A stretch of DNA of 64,000 nt from Impatiens glandulifera (GCF_907164915.1 NC_061863.1:45977382-46041381), one strand, 5' to 3'. Shown: positions 12,122-22,039, counted from the stretch's first letter. The notes: generated by a model from the letters alone, not told the origin. Translations and numbers: made by a program.

Positions 12122-12330
12122 TATATAAATACTCAAATTTTTTCATTTCCTTTCTCTCTCTTCTCTCTCTGCTCTTGTTCGACGGCAGCGACGAAGGCTA
12201 CGGCGACGACGACTACGGCTACGGCTAGAGGGACGTCGGCGGCGGCGGAAAACATCAAAGATAAGAAAACCCTAACCCTGAATCGATGTTCATCATACCG
12301 ATTTATGTTCTTATTTCCATGATCTTTGTT
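12122..12330 (+). promoter_or_regulatory. Promoter and leader at the MULE left terminus
   Basis: TATATAAAT at 12122-12130, just inside the terminal repeat, is followed by a CT-rich initiator-like tract (12140-12180) and a GC-richer gcgacg/ggctacgg repeat leader. It points rightward, into the Ulp1 gene. A short run of aaccctaaccct words at 12267-12350 is probably incidental. Confidence 0.55.
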
Positions 12331-12555
12331 TCAAACCCAAACCCTAACCCTAAATCGATTTATGTTCATGTTTCTATTATCTTCATTTCAAATGATTTAT
12401 GTTGTTCTTAATCAAACCCTACCCTAAATCAATTTAATTTGTTCTTATTAGTTCATATTGGTTAACATTGATTCATTTTTTTGTTCATCTTATTATTCAT
12501 ATTTGTCGATGATGATATTTGTAGATCATATGAGTTTCGTTTCAAGGAAGATTCA

Positions 12556-12650
12556 CCTCGCGTTTCGCTAAGTACTCCGCGTTTCGTTAAATACTTCGTG
12601 TTTCGTTAAGTAGTTCGCGTTTCACTAAGTAGTTCGCGTTTCGTTATGGG
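12556..12650 (+). repeat. 19-bp palindromic repeat cluster 1
   Basis: About five tandem copies of acttcgcgtttcgctaagt-like units lie in the presumed leader intron of the Ulp1 gene. Confidence 0.8.
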
Positions 12651-12689
12651 TCAAGATTTTTTTGTTATTTATAGTTAATCATGAACTTC

Positions 12690-13055
12690 ATTTGACAATG
12701 TATCTACATCACTCATGGTTTTGAAGAGAAGTTGTGTTAGCAAAACAAACCTTAATAATCTTTACATAGAAACATTTAAATTTTCACAAAATGCCTTCGA
12801 AGAAGCGATCATGAAGAAGCGATCATGAGTTTCCATTAAGATGATATGAAATCGATTTTGTAAGTCATTAAACAAAATAATTAATGACTAACGTAATCGA
12901 TTTCAAACCATCTTTTCTTACCCGGAGCTCAATGATCGCTTCTTCAAAAGCTTTTTCTAAAGAATCTAAATGTTTCCATATAAAATTAATAAGATTGTTT
13001 TGCTAACACAACTTCTCTTCAAAACCATGACTTTATTGTTGATAATTTGTCAAAC
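12690..13055. repeat. Long imperfect inverted repeat (foldback) in the MULE leader
   Basis: The left arm catggttttgaagagaagtt... pairs with ...aacttctcttcaaaaccatg on the right. The inner part pairs too (aatcgattt against its complement; gaagaagcgatcat against atgatcgcttcttc), down to a small loop near 12870. Arms are about 170-180 bases. RNA read from the promoter at 12122 would fold into a hairpin. Confidence 0.8.
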
Positions 13056-13090
13056 GAGATAGATTACCTATGAATCAAATAAAAAATTTT

Positions 13091-13190
13091 GTACTTCACG
13101 TTTCGCTAAGGACTTCGTGTTTCGCTAGGGACTTCGCGTTTCTCTAAGGACTTCGCATTTCGCTAGGGACTTTGCGTCTCACTAAGGAAG
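13091..13190 (+). repeat. 19-bp palindromic repeat cluster 2
   Basis: Five tandem units such as acttcgtgtttcgctaggg follow the foldback. Confidence 0.8.
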
Positions 13191-13580
13191 TTGAAGATGC
13201 GCGCGTAGGAAGTTGAAGAGGCGTGCGTTTCTGCACGCGCTATACCTTATATTTAAAAAAAAAAATCATTTCTGCATGTGAACATTTCATTTCTTCTATC
13301 CTTCGCGACTCGTCTCTCTCTAACCTCTCTTCACTGAACTGCTCCTTGCCAAGGTCGATCTTTCTGTCTGTCTTCTCGTCCGTCATTAATCTCAGGTTTG
13401 TGTGGTTTTTCGGTTGTTGCTTGTCTTTTTATTGTTTTTAGTTTATGGGTTTTGGTTTTTGCATGTTAAGTTTTAGGGATTTTGCTTGTCCGTTTCTGGT
13501 TTTTGGTTTAGGTTTATGGTTTTGCTCGTCTTATGTTAAGTTTAATGTTCATGGTTTCTCAATGGACATATCACATATTA

Positions 13581-13656
13581 GGGTTTCGTAAAGTACTTCG
13601 CGATTCGCTAAGTACCTTGCGTTTCGCTAAGTATCTCGCGTTTCGTTAAGTACTTA
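13581..13656 (+). repeat. 19-bp palindromic repeat cluster 3
   Basis: Three to four units ending shortly before the acceptor-like tttttgtag in front of the ATG at 13714. Confidence 0.75.
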
Positions 13657-14299
13657 TGATTTGCGATGGTTTATGTATTTGTTCTTGCTTTTCTGTTGTT
13701 ATTCCTTTTGTAGATGGCAGAAACCACAGTTAATGAGTTCCTGGTCTGATTTCTTGGAAAAGCGCCCTTTGTCTGAAGAAGATTGTTAAGAAGTTCGAGG
13801 AAATTGATCTTTTGGAGAAGGTTTATAATACCCAATTCAGATATATATTCACAGCCCCAATCTTGCAGTTCTCAGGAACTATTGTATATCATATGTTTCT
13901 TAGGAAGGTAAGCTCAAACTCCAAGAAGATAACTTTCAATGTCAATGAGCAGGAACTTGTATTTGGTATGAAGGAGTATGCCTTGGTCACATGCCTAAAC
14001 TTCGATAGGTTTCCTAAGGTGAAAGAAGAAGAATGCCGAGGTTGTTCACCTCTCTCGGTAAAATATTTTAAAGGGAAGACGAGTGTACGAATGCAAGAGT
14101 TGGAGACTGTTTTTTTGAATGCAAAGATAAGGAAGATGCATGGAAGATGTGGCTGGTATGCCTGATTTGGCAGAACCTATTTTCATTTGACCCAAGGAGG
14201 GTGGTATTTCAAAAAAATCCTCCACATGATGGAAGACGAGGAAACTTTCCTCCGATTTCAATGTGGGAATGTCACCTTTAAAGCCACCCTCAAGGGTTT

Positions 14300-15491
14300 T
14301 GTTAGGATCGGGATAACCGATAGGAGACCGGGGTCCAACTAACGGTCATCACTTATAACAATACACACACAGACTAACACTAATCCGATTAGAGATTAGA
14401 ACCGTTCTTAACACTACGCAGGTTGTCACAAACTCTTAAACCGAGTTCAAGGGCGGAAATGTCTATTTCAACCTGAAGCAATAGCACACGATTCAGTTAA
14501 GGAAGGTAGTATGAAGAAATCGGTTTAAGTGAAGTGAATTCGGTTCGGTTAGAGTGGAGAAAGGTCGGTTCGGTTGGTTTAGCAATAGAAAGTAAATGAA
14601 GAACACAAGACACATAGTTTATGGATGTTTAGAGATAAAGCTCCTACGTCACCCCTTCTTCTCAAACAGTGAGAATGATATTCACTAAGGAATATTCAAA
14701 AACACAATACGATCGAGTCTTATTTACTGTTCGTCGCTCACTTTACAACACTCACACAATGATGTAATACACTTTTACAACAGACTGTTTAATGTTTACA
14801 ACTGTTGTACTTTTGTCAAGAGAACTGTATGAATTTAGTATGATTCAGATTGTCTTTTCAAGGTAGATGCTATGATTCGTTGGATCGTAAAGAAGCTTCT
14901 GAAAACCGTATTTTTCTTCAATGCTTTGGCTTCCTTTTATATGGAAAATATGACAACGGTCATATTTCTCTCTCTTGAGTTGATTAGTCATAGGTAGATG
15001 AGCCGGTCATAGTAGGTAGCTTTGCTTTTTGTACACATGGCAGCCATGCATGACGCGGCCTCCTGCACCGTAAAGGTTGCTTGTGAACTTGGATAAAATT
15101 TGCAATCATTAGATTGCCGCATGCTTTATCTCAGAATTTCTTCTGCATATTCCCAAGAGATATTCATTACGTCATCTTCAGATTATACATGACTTTGAAT
15201 AATCTTCTCGTTGTCTTTAAGATCTTTAATGCATTGAGTCAACCGAACATTATCGGTTAACAACTCTAGCCGAGCCTGGAGTTGAGCTGATCCGGTTTAA
15301 CTTCAAATGTGTTTGAGCCGATTTTGTTTAACCGAAGGATATATCAAGTTGGATATTTCGGTTAGGCCGGTCTTGTTAGTGGATTTAGCCGATTCGGTTG
15401 AAGCTGTTCCTGCACATATAGTTAAGAATTGATTAAGTTCTTTGGATAGCTAATTTTCTTAAATAAATTAACTATCTTGATTTTTCTAACA
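14300..15491 (+). mobile_element. Solo LTR (1192 bp) inside the Ulp1 gene
   Basis: TGTTAGGATC at the start and TTTTTCTAACA at the end, flanked by a perfect 5-bp duplication ggttt (14295-14299 and 15492-15496). Removing it and one duplication restores an open frame across the junction, so it interrupted a coding exon. No internal retrotransposon sequence remains, as after LTR-LTR recombination. A TATA-like tttatatgg lies near 14937. The sequence differs from the LTRs at 3787 and 52013, so it is another family. Confidence 0.9.
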
Positions 15492-16481
15492 GGTTTGAAC
15501 AAGAACATGAAACATCTCAGTCACCAATATTTTGAGAAGAAGAAAAAGAGTGATGATTCATATGCTCCTTTTGCTTATAACATTTATGGGTTTGCAATGG
15601 CATTTCAAGTGTGGACATATGAGGTCATCAAAGACTTTGTCCATTAATTTTCCAGAAAGAATCAACTTAATGATCCTCTACGCCCAAGGTTGTTAGTCTA
15701 TCATTCCAACAGGAAGAACACCTTGATCGAGATAAAGTCTGCCCTTGAGACCACATATCTAATTGATATGGAAGAGTCCTCCATGGAGAAGAGGTTATAT
15801 AGTGGTGTGGACTTTGAACAAATAGACGAGTCAACTGATGAATTTTTTGAGGGATTTACAGAAGGGAAGATAGTCAAAGATAACTTTGATGAAAATGAAA
15901 GTGAACATGAAAATGAAGATAAACATGAATAACCTACTCCCAAACTTGCCACCAGGAAGAGAAAGGCTGAAGATACTTTCAAAGAAGCAGTAAACCTGAA
16001 GATGAAGCTATATTATGAATCGAGTCCTCCCAATGCCACGTCAAATCCTGAATTACCTCCAATATCTTCTGTTGGATGTAAATGTGAAGAGCTGAAGGAG
16101 GAGGTAAAAGCGCTGAAGGAGGAGCTCATCAAAGAGGTGAAGGAGGAGCTCAAAGAGATGAAAACCACTTACGAAGAAACTCAAGCACATCACCAAGCTT
16201 TTATGAAAAAGTTGGTTGTTAGTATGTCGGAACAATTATTAGCCAAATCCAACCAAAGGATGGCCATTTTAATAGCCATATTAGATAATATGGAGGAGGA
16301 GAAGAAGAATAGAAAATTTGACAAGAAAGATAAAACTAAGGTAATTTATACTTAGCAAAGTCAAATATTGTTTCGGGAAGTAAACACTGACCACAATGTT
16401 GTTATATTCTTCAGGAGATGGAGACGAATGAAAGTGAAATGATTGACAAGAAGAAGGACAAAACTAAGGTAAGATAATAAA

Positions 16482-16601
16482 ACTTAGTGTTTCGCTAAGT
16501 ACTTCGCGAAACGCTAAGTACCTCGCGTTTCGCTAAGTACTTAGAGTTTTGCGAAGTACTTAGAGTTTCGCGAAGTACTTAGCGTTTCGCTAAGTACTTA
16601 G
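16482..16601 (+). repeat. 19-bp palindromic repeat cluster 4
   Basis: About six units in the intron 16469-16647, including inverted-looking forms such as acttcgcgaaacgctaagt. Confidence 0.8.
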
Positions 16602-18280
16602 TCGATTGTTGTTCATATTTGACCACAATGTTGTTCTATTTTTGCAGACGAATGAGATGGAATTGAAGGATGAGAAGGTGGATGGTGGGGAAGTTGAGGA
16701 GAGTGTGGATGTGAAGGATAAAACTGAGGTAATTTATACTTAGTGAAGTCAAATGTTGTTTCGGAAAGTAAACGCTGACCACAATGTTGTTCTATTTTTG
16801 TAGGAGATGAAGACGAATGAGATGGAGATTGAGTTGAAGGATGGGAAGGTGGATGGTGGGGAGGTTGAGGAGAGTGTGGATGCAAATGTTGAGGAGAGTG
16901 TGGATGTAAAGGTGGATGGTGGGGAGGTTGAGGAGAGTGTGGATGTGAATGTTGAGAATGATGTGAAGGTGGATGGTGGGGAGGTTGAGAAGGAGATTGA
17001 GGATAAGGTGAAGGTGGAGGTTGGGGAGGTTGGGAAGGAGAGTGAGGATCCGAAGCTCACCGATATGATGCAACAAATAATTGAGAATAAGAAAAAGGAT
17101 AAGGTCAAGGTTGAGGATTACGATGATGATTTCCAATTATACAACACTCCACCTAAAGGAGTTGTGAAAAAAACAAAGAGTGAGGAAGCAGAAAAAAGAT
17201 GAAGACTACACCAACCCTTCTTTGTCTAAACAGGCAAAGACAAATGATCCATTAACTGTCAATCCCCTTCAAAAATTTGATGATGAGCTGCTGGTTCAAT
17301 TAGATAATTGGTTGAAAGATTCAGCCACCCAAAAAGTCTTTGTTTACTTGCGAAGTAGGGAAGAAGTTGTTTGTTAGAGTTCTAACAAAGTGCACATGGT
17401 TTAAAGATACTGTAAGTCGTGCAATTCATAATTCATTAATATTATTCTAAGTTGTTTCTTAATATTGTTTGATATACTACATTTTCCCAATTTTTCAGGA
17501 AATTGACGCATTCTGCCACTTGTTGCGAAAAAGGATTGTGGAATATCTCAAGACATATAAACATTCTAAAGTAACAATAGGGGATTGCTTCTTAGAAGAT
17601 AAGATGAGGCGAGAGTACCAGACGTTTAAAAAAGATCCTGAAAATTATCCAATACTCGAAGAATTTGATGAGTACTTCATGGGTGTGGACCATAGATATA
17701 TGCCAGATTGGGCATCAATCGACGATATATACGTGCCTTTGAACATTAGCAGCAAGCACTGGCTACTATGCGTCGCTCATCTACAAAATAATCACATTGA
17801 CGTTTATGATTGCGACTCTACTATTTATAGGAATCTCGATCTATACATGAGACCTTTGTGTGAGATGATTCCACGATTATTTACAATGGGAGTCATTGAT
17901 GCTCAGCTACAAAGCTTTCCTAATTTCAACTTCGAGAAAATGACATACAAAAGGATTCCACACACACCCAAAAATGCAGTCGCTAAGGTAGGGGAAGTCC
18001 TTAGAGCAACCAAGAGCGGAGACTGTGGTGTATTTATGCTTATGTAAATGGAATACTTGACTACTAACTTAGGTGTAGAGAAGGCGACCTCCGATGAAAT
18101 GGAGTATTTTAGACAGAAGATGGCGGTTAGGTTATTCCATCAAATTATCGAACCTTAGTATTATAATCTTGAATTGAATTTTGGATAGAACTTGAAGTTA
18201 CATTTAATGTTAAAATATTTGAAGTATAGTTTTGTGTGTATATTTTGGCTGGTTCATTACATTGGATGATAATTTGAATG

Positions 18281-18390
18281 ACTTCACATTTCGCTAGGTA
18301 CTTCTCATTTCGCTAGGTACTTCACGTTTCGCTAGGTACTTCGTGTTTCGCTAGGTACTTCGCGATACGCTAAGTACTTCACGTTTTTCT
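18281..18390 (+). repeat. 19-bp palindromic repeat cluster 5
   Basis: Five to six units (acttcacgtttcgctaggt and similar), 120 bases after the Ulp1 gene end. Confidence 0.8.
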
Positions 18391-18583
18391 TTAAATCTAT
18401 ATTATAAGTTGAATTTTGTGTATATTCATGTTTTTAATATTTTTCTTGAAATGGAAAACATACCAAGATTAAGATTCATACCAATTCTTTGAACATGAAC
18501 TTCAATGTACATAACATACCAAAGAATTGGAAGATACTTTCAAGTGAAACTTCAAGCCTGCACTTCAGTGTAAATCCATTGTA

Positions 18584-18690
18584 TGTGAAGAAACTTCAAT
18601 GTTGAATAGCAGTAAGGAAGGATACTCAAACTAAACTAAACTGTGTATCCTTCCTTGCCTGCTATTCAGACTTGAAGGTATCCTTCAATG
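18584..18690. repeat. Stem-loop between the convergent MULE genes
   Basis: gaatagcagtaaggaagg...atac (18604-18625) pairs with its near complement at 18644-18666 around an 18-base loop, and weaker pairing extends outward. A second small inverted repeat (ccaattcttt / aaagaattgg) lies at about 18479-18531. It could be a shared 3'-end or terminator structure or a small-RNA source; neither is shown. Confidence 0.6.
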
Positions 18691-18735
18691 TACAACGTGT
18701 GTATGTAACTTTACCTCTATTTATAAAAACATAAA

Positions 18736-18947
18736 TTTAACTTTAACTTTAACTTTAACTTTAACTTTAACTTTAACTTTAACTTTAACTTTAACTTTAA
18801 CTTTAACTTTAACTTTAACTTTAACTTTAACTTTAACTTTAACTTTAACTTTAACTTTAACTTTAACTTTAACTTTTAACTTTAAACTTTAAACTTTAAC
18901 TTTAACTTTTGACTTTAACTTTTGACTTTAACTTTTAACTTTTAACT
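18736..18947 (+). repeat. (CTTTAA)n hexanucleotide microsatellite
   Basis: Over 20 near-perfect ctttaa units, then variants (cttttaa, ctttaaa, cttttga) at the right end, directly abutting repeat cluster 6. Confidence 0.92.
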
Positions 18948-19040
18948 TCGCATTTCGCTAGGTACTTCGCGTTTCGCTAAGTACTTCACGTTACGCTAAG
19001 TACTTCACGTTACGTTAGGTACTTCGCGTTACGCTAAGTA
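18948..19040 (+). repeat. 19-bp palindromic repeat cluster 6
   Basis: Five units (acttcgcgtttcgctaagt, acttcacgttacgctaagt and similar) at the 3' side of the transposase gene. Confidence 0.8.
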
Positions 19041-19155
19041 TTGATCAGTACACGAGATACAAGAAATATACTACAACTTATCCCAAACATACTACACTAT
19101 TTTAGTTCAATTAACAAAGGAACACTACAACGTATCACCACAATCATTCTAAAGG

Positions 19156-21480
19156 CTAATATTGTTGAGATGATGACTCATGTTGTTGAGATGATGACTC
19201 ATGATGCTTAGATGATGATGCTCTTGCAGTAGATGGTGCAGGCATGACTGCTTTGCATGTTTCCCTATTATGTCCTAGTCTAGCACATGAGCTACATCGT
19301 CTCGGGACCTTACGAACCTCACTTTGGGATGACCTACGCTTTGTTTGTGGGCTCCCTTTCTTAACCTTAATAGGTGGTTTTAGACACACACGTTCCTTGA
19401 TAATTTTGGGAATATCCCAATCTTCTTCATCACTAGCAGGATAACATGTCTCCGCATATGCATTCATCTAAGATTCAGTTGTGTAATACCTGTCAGCATG
19501 AAAAATAAAACGATTAAAAAATTGGTTAAATAAATTGAACATGTGAGCTGAATAATACCTTGAACAGAAGTCATAACAAACCAAATTGCGGTGACGGGCA
19601 ACAACCATTGCATGCGTACAAGGAAGATCGGAAACTTCAAATACCCTACAAGTGCAGTTCATGTCTTTCAAATTGACTTTAAAATGGGACTCATAGTCAT
19701 GCACATAAAACTCGAATTGGTTAAGCGATGATACTGTATAGAATCTAGCCTTCTCGAATCCCTAACATAATAACTTTTCATAAGTTGGAGATAAAACTTC
19801 TTGGTGGTTGGACGATTTTTCTCTTCTATCATTAAACCAATGTTGTATTGTCAATCTTAAATACTCAGGCATTGCAGAAATGTGATACTTTCTTGCTTCC
19901 CTACTCTGACTATTAAAACTCTCAGCATAATTATTTGTGTGTTGATTGTATCGCTCACCAGGGAAAAATGCTTTACTCCATCTTTGGATTCTAATATATT
20001 CCAAATAGGCAGCAATCCTTTGATCTTTAACCCTTATCTTGTCAAAAACCGATTAAAGTTGGAGACTGTACGCACGCGAAGCCAATCAAACTCCATATGA
20101 CATTTAATTTGGCCATAATATTCATCTTTATGTGATATGGGCACGCACCGTGGTTTACTTCTGGAAAAACAGCACACAAGGCATTGGCGATGCTTGTGTG
20201 TCTATGGGATACAAAGACGAGATCATCAACTAATCCAATTTCTCCTCTTAGTTTTTGCATAAAATAAGTCCAAGAGTTATTATTCTCAGAATCAACAACG
20301 CCGAATGCGACAGGATATAGTTGTTCATTCGCATCTAATGCAATAGCCACCAATAGTTGACCTCCCACCTTATGCTTAAAAAAACTGGCATCAACGCACA
20401 ATACGGGACGACAAAAGGCTTTGAAACCCCTAATTGAGAGGCCTAGGGACATGAACATATACTTGAAGTGGTCGAGCTCGTCTGTCTTGATGTATGTTAT
20501 GGTACCCGGATTATTCTTCTCCAACATGTAAAGGTATAATGGTAATTTTTCATAGGAATTCTCTACCGTTCCTCGCACCGCCATTACCTTTCATGGCACA
20601 CAATCTCCACTTACATGTCTCATCCAAACATTTCACATACCAAAGATGTTTTTTTGACTTCTCCACTTTGAATTCAAAATGATTAGTCATCGCATATTTA
20701 TATAAAATCAGTTGTAGTTCTTTTTTATTTTCAAACAACACACCAACTTCCAATACGGTTTCAGTAGTTAATGCCATCGCAAATGAGTAGTCTGTCGGTG
20801 ATATGTTTGTCAGGTCTGTCGGTGATATGTCTGTCGGGTCTGTCGGTGGTGTACCCAATGATGATCTTCTTGCACTAGATGGTGTACCCATTGGTGATCT
20901 TCTTACACTAGTTGGTGTACCCATTGATACTCTTGTTGCACTAGTTGGTGTAGGTATTTATGTAGGTATTGATGCTCTTGTACTAGTAGTAACATGCAAG
21001 TCCTGAGTAAGTGGGATGTGAGGCAAAGAGTTATCTCTGGCTTCATTTTGACTTTCAACAAAGACATACGAGGGTACAACTTCTGGTACAATTTTTTGAG
21101 TAAGTGGTGGTGGTAGTATACTTTCTTGAGTTGAGTATGTAAGTAGTGGTATCTTTTCTTTAGTAAATTGTGACTTCTCTACTACAGAGACACACAATGA
21201 TGACACAGTTCGACCTAAAATCAAGCGTGATAAATATGTGTTCAAATCCTCATCTTCATCAATAAACATGTCTAGGATTTGTGATATGTGGAATATCATA
21301 CTTGACTTACAACACTAAATCATATGTAGATTTCTGCACGTTAAGTCTATCATAGAGTTTATTAACTAATTCAGCATACCGAGTACTTTGGGGGTAAATC
21401 CAATGTTTTGATTGAAGATGCATCAAAATACAATATTCTATCAGCATCAAATTTCCACTCTCCATTATAGAAAAAGAAAA
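19156..21480 (-). pseudogene. MURA-type MULE transposase, broken
   Basis: Minus strand, in order: FFYNGEWKFDADRILYFDA and ELVNKLYDRLNV (N-terminal, frameshifted), a Ser/Thr/Pro-rich linker with GTPTS repeats, a MuDR-type domain (FENKKELQLILYKYAMTNHF), the MULE transposase domain (CVDASFFKHKVGGQLLVAIA, at 20584-20042), the NNYAESFNSQSR acidic motif, a SWIM zinc finger (CTC...CTHAMV), and a C-terminal zinc knuckle CSSCARLGHNRETC. Transposase acts on the terminal repeats. Breaks: frameshifts in the first exon and near 20550 and 20040, and a stop at 19468-19470. The family's second catalytic position, usually SDRH, reads SHRH (His codon at 20204-20206). It is therefore inactive. The Glu in NNYAES is retained. 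Confidence 0.88.
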
Positions 21481-21545
21481 CTTCGGATGCAATAAAAAGC
21501 ATTATTTAGAAATGAGAAATGGATAATTAATACTATGAAATGGAA

Positions 21546-21622
21546 GGCCTTCGCAAAACGGGAAGCCCTTAGCGAAACGGGAAGGCCTTCACAAAACGAG
21601 AAGGACTTCGCGAAACGGGAAG
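21546..21622 (-). repeat. 19-bp palindromic repeat cluster 7
   Basis: Four units read best on the minus strand (acttcccgtttcgcgaagt and similar), in the leader intron of the transposase, so they mirror cluster 1 of the other gene. Confidence 0.75.
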
Positions 21623-21699
21623 TGTCATCGGATAAACCCTAAACAACAGTGATTCGAAGATGTAGAAACCGAACAACAATAAACTTGAAGTATAAGAGG

Positions 21700-21851
21700 A
21701 TAAACGTACCAAGTGGAACAATGCTCGTGCTCGTCTTGGAGCTCATTGTCTATATGTCGATCGCCGTCGCCGCCTCCTTTAGAGAGAAGGAGGAGAAGAG
21801 CGGGAAGAGAGAGAAGGAGAATGAAAAAAAAAGGCGAGGTTATATTAAATA
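21700..21851 (-). promoter_or_regulatory. Promoter and leader at the MULE right terminus
   Basis: On the minus strand TATTTAATATA (21841-21851) is followed by a CT-rich tract (tctccttctctctcttcc) and a ggcggcgacggcg leader. This is the same architecture as the left terminus, pointing into the transposase. Confidence 0.5.
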
Positions 21852-21881
21852 GTAAGGGTATTCTGGACTTTTCACACTTTT

Positions 21882-22030
21882 CCACTTCGTGAAACGCGAA
21901 GTCCCTTCGCATGACGCGATAAAGGTATTTTCGTCCAAAAAAATCAAAGTGGTCACCAGAGCAATTTTAATTAGCCGGTGACCACGGAGGCAAATACCTC
22001 CATCTTTAGGGTCATTTCGTTAAATTTTCC
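21882..22030 (-). repeat. MULE right terminal inverted repeat
   Basis: Reverse complement of the left terminus. Shared blocks are ACGAAATGACCCTAA, TTGCCTCCGTGGTCACC and GCGAAGGGACTTCGCGTTTC. Confidence 0.88.
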
Positions 22031-22039
22031 ATTCTTATG
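22031..22039 (+). repeat. MULE target-site duplication, right copy
   Basis: attcttatg, identical to 11959-11967. Confidence 0.9.

Larger units (their letters stand above)
13714..18159 (+). pseudogene. DUF1985-Ulp1 (C48 protease) gene of the MULE, broken
   Basis: MULE-borne gene. The first exon (13714 to about 15930, minus the solo LTR) encodes a DUF1985-like region (QFRYIFTAPILQFSG, FNVNEQELVFGMKEYALVTCLNF). Then come a coiled, Glu/Lys-rich segment, a set of duplicated small exons (16415-16468, 16648-16728, 16804-17202) coding KVDGGEVEESVDV-type repeats, and a final exon from 17499 with a Ulp1-type C48 protease: KHW (His at 17757), VYDCD (Asp) and SGDCGVF (Cys at 18024). Lesions: early stop and frame loss before 13812, solo LTR at 14300, stop at 15930, frameshifts near 17190 and 17350, and a TAA at 18045 where the family has Tyr in LMYMEYL. 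The catalytic His, Asp and Cys remain. Known relatives are transposon-amplified SUMO-protease-like genes of unproven function. Confidence 0.85.
11968..22030. mobile_element. Mutator-like element (Ulp1-carrying MULE), 10,063 bp
   Basis: Both ends carry an inverted repeat beginning GGAAA(A)TTT(G/A)ACGAAATGACCCTAA, flanked by a perfect 9-bp direct repeat, attcttatg, at 11959-11967 and 22031-22039. Nine-base target duplications are the Mutator hallmark. Inside are a plus-strand DUF1985/Ulp1 gene and a convergent minus-strand MURA-type transposase with MULE, SWIM and zinc-knuckle parts, which is the gene content of plant Ulp1-bearing MULEs (the Kaonashi type). Both genes are broken, and a solo LTR has inserted, so the copy cannot move by itself. 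Confidence 0.92.

Noticed and set aside
12074..12322. 82-codon ORF at the MULE left end
   Set aside because: It spans the terminal repeat, the TATA box and the low-complexity leader, with no sign of being protein-coding.
16613..17136. Ser/Pro/His-rich minus-strand ORFs
   Set aside because: They are antisense to the VDGGEVEES repeat exons of the Ulp1 gene.
18736..18947. Interstitial telomere array
   Set aside because: The unit is ctttaa, not ccctaaa or a known variant, and it is internal to a MULE. It is an ordinary microsatellite.
16482..19040. CRISPR-like repeats
   Set aside because: The 19-bp units are contiguous or drifted without unique spacers of constant length, in a plant genome with transposon genes around them.
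21882..22030. E2F sites in the MULE palindrome (TTTCGCGA)
   Set aside because: The last base does not fit WTTSSCSS, and most units carry cgctaag instead.
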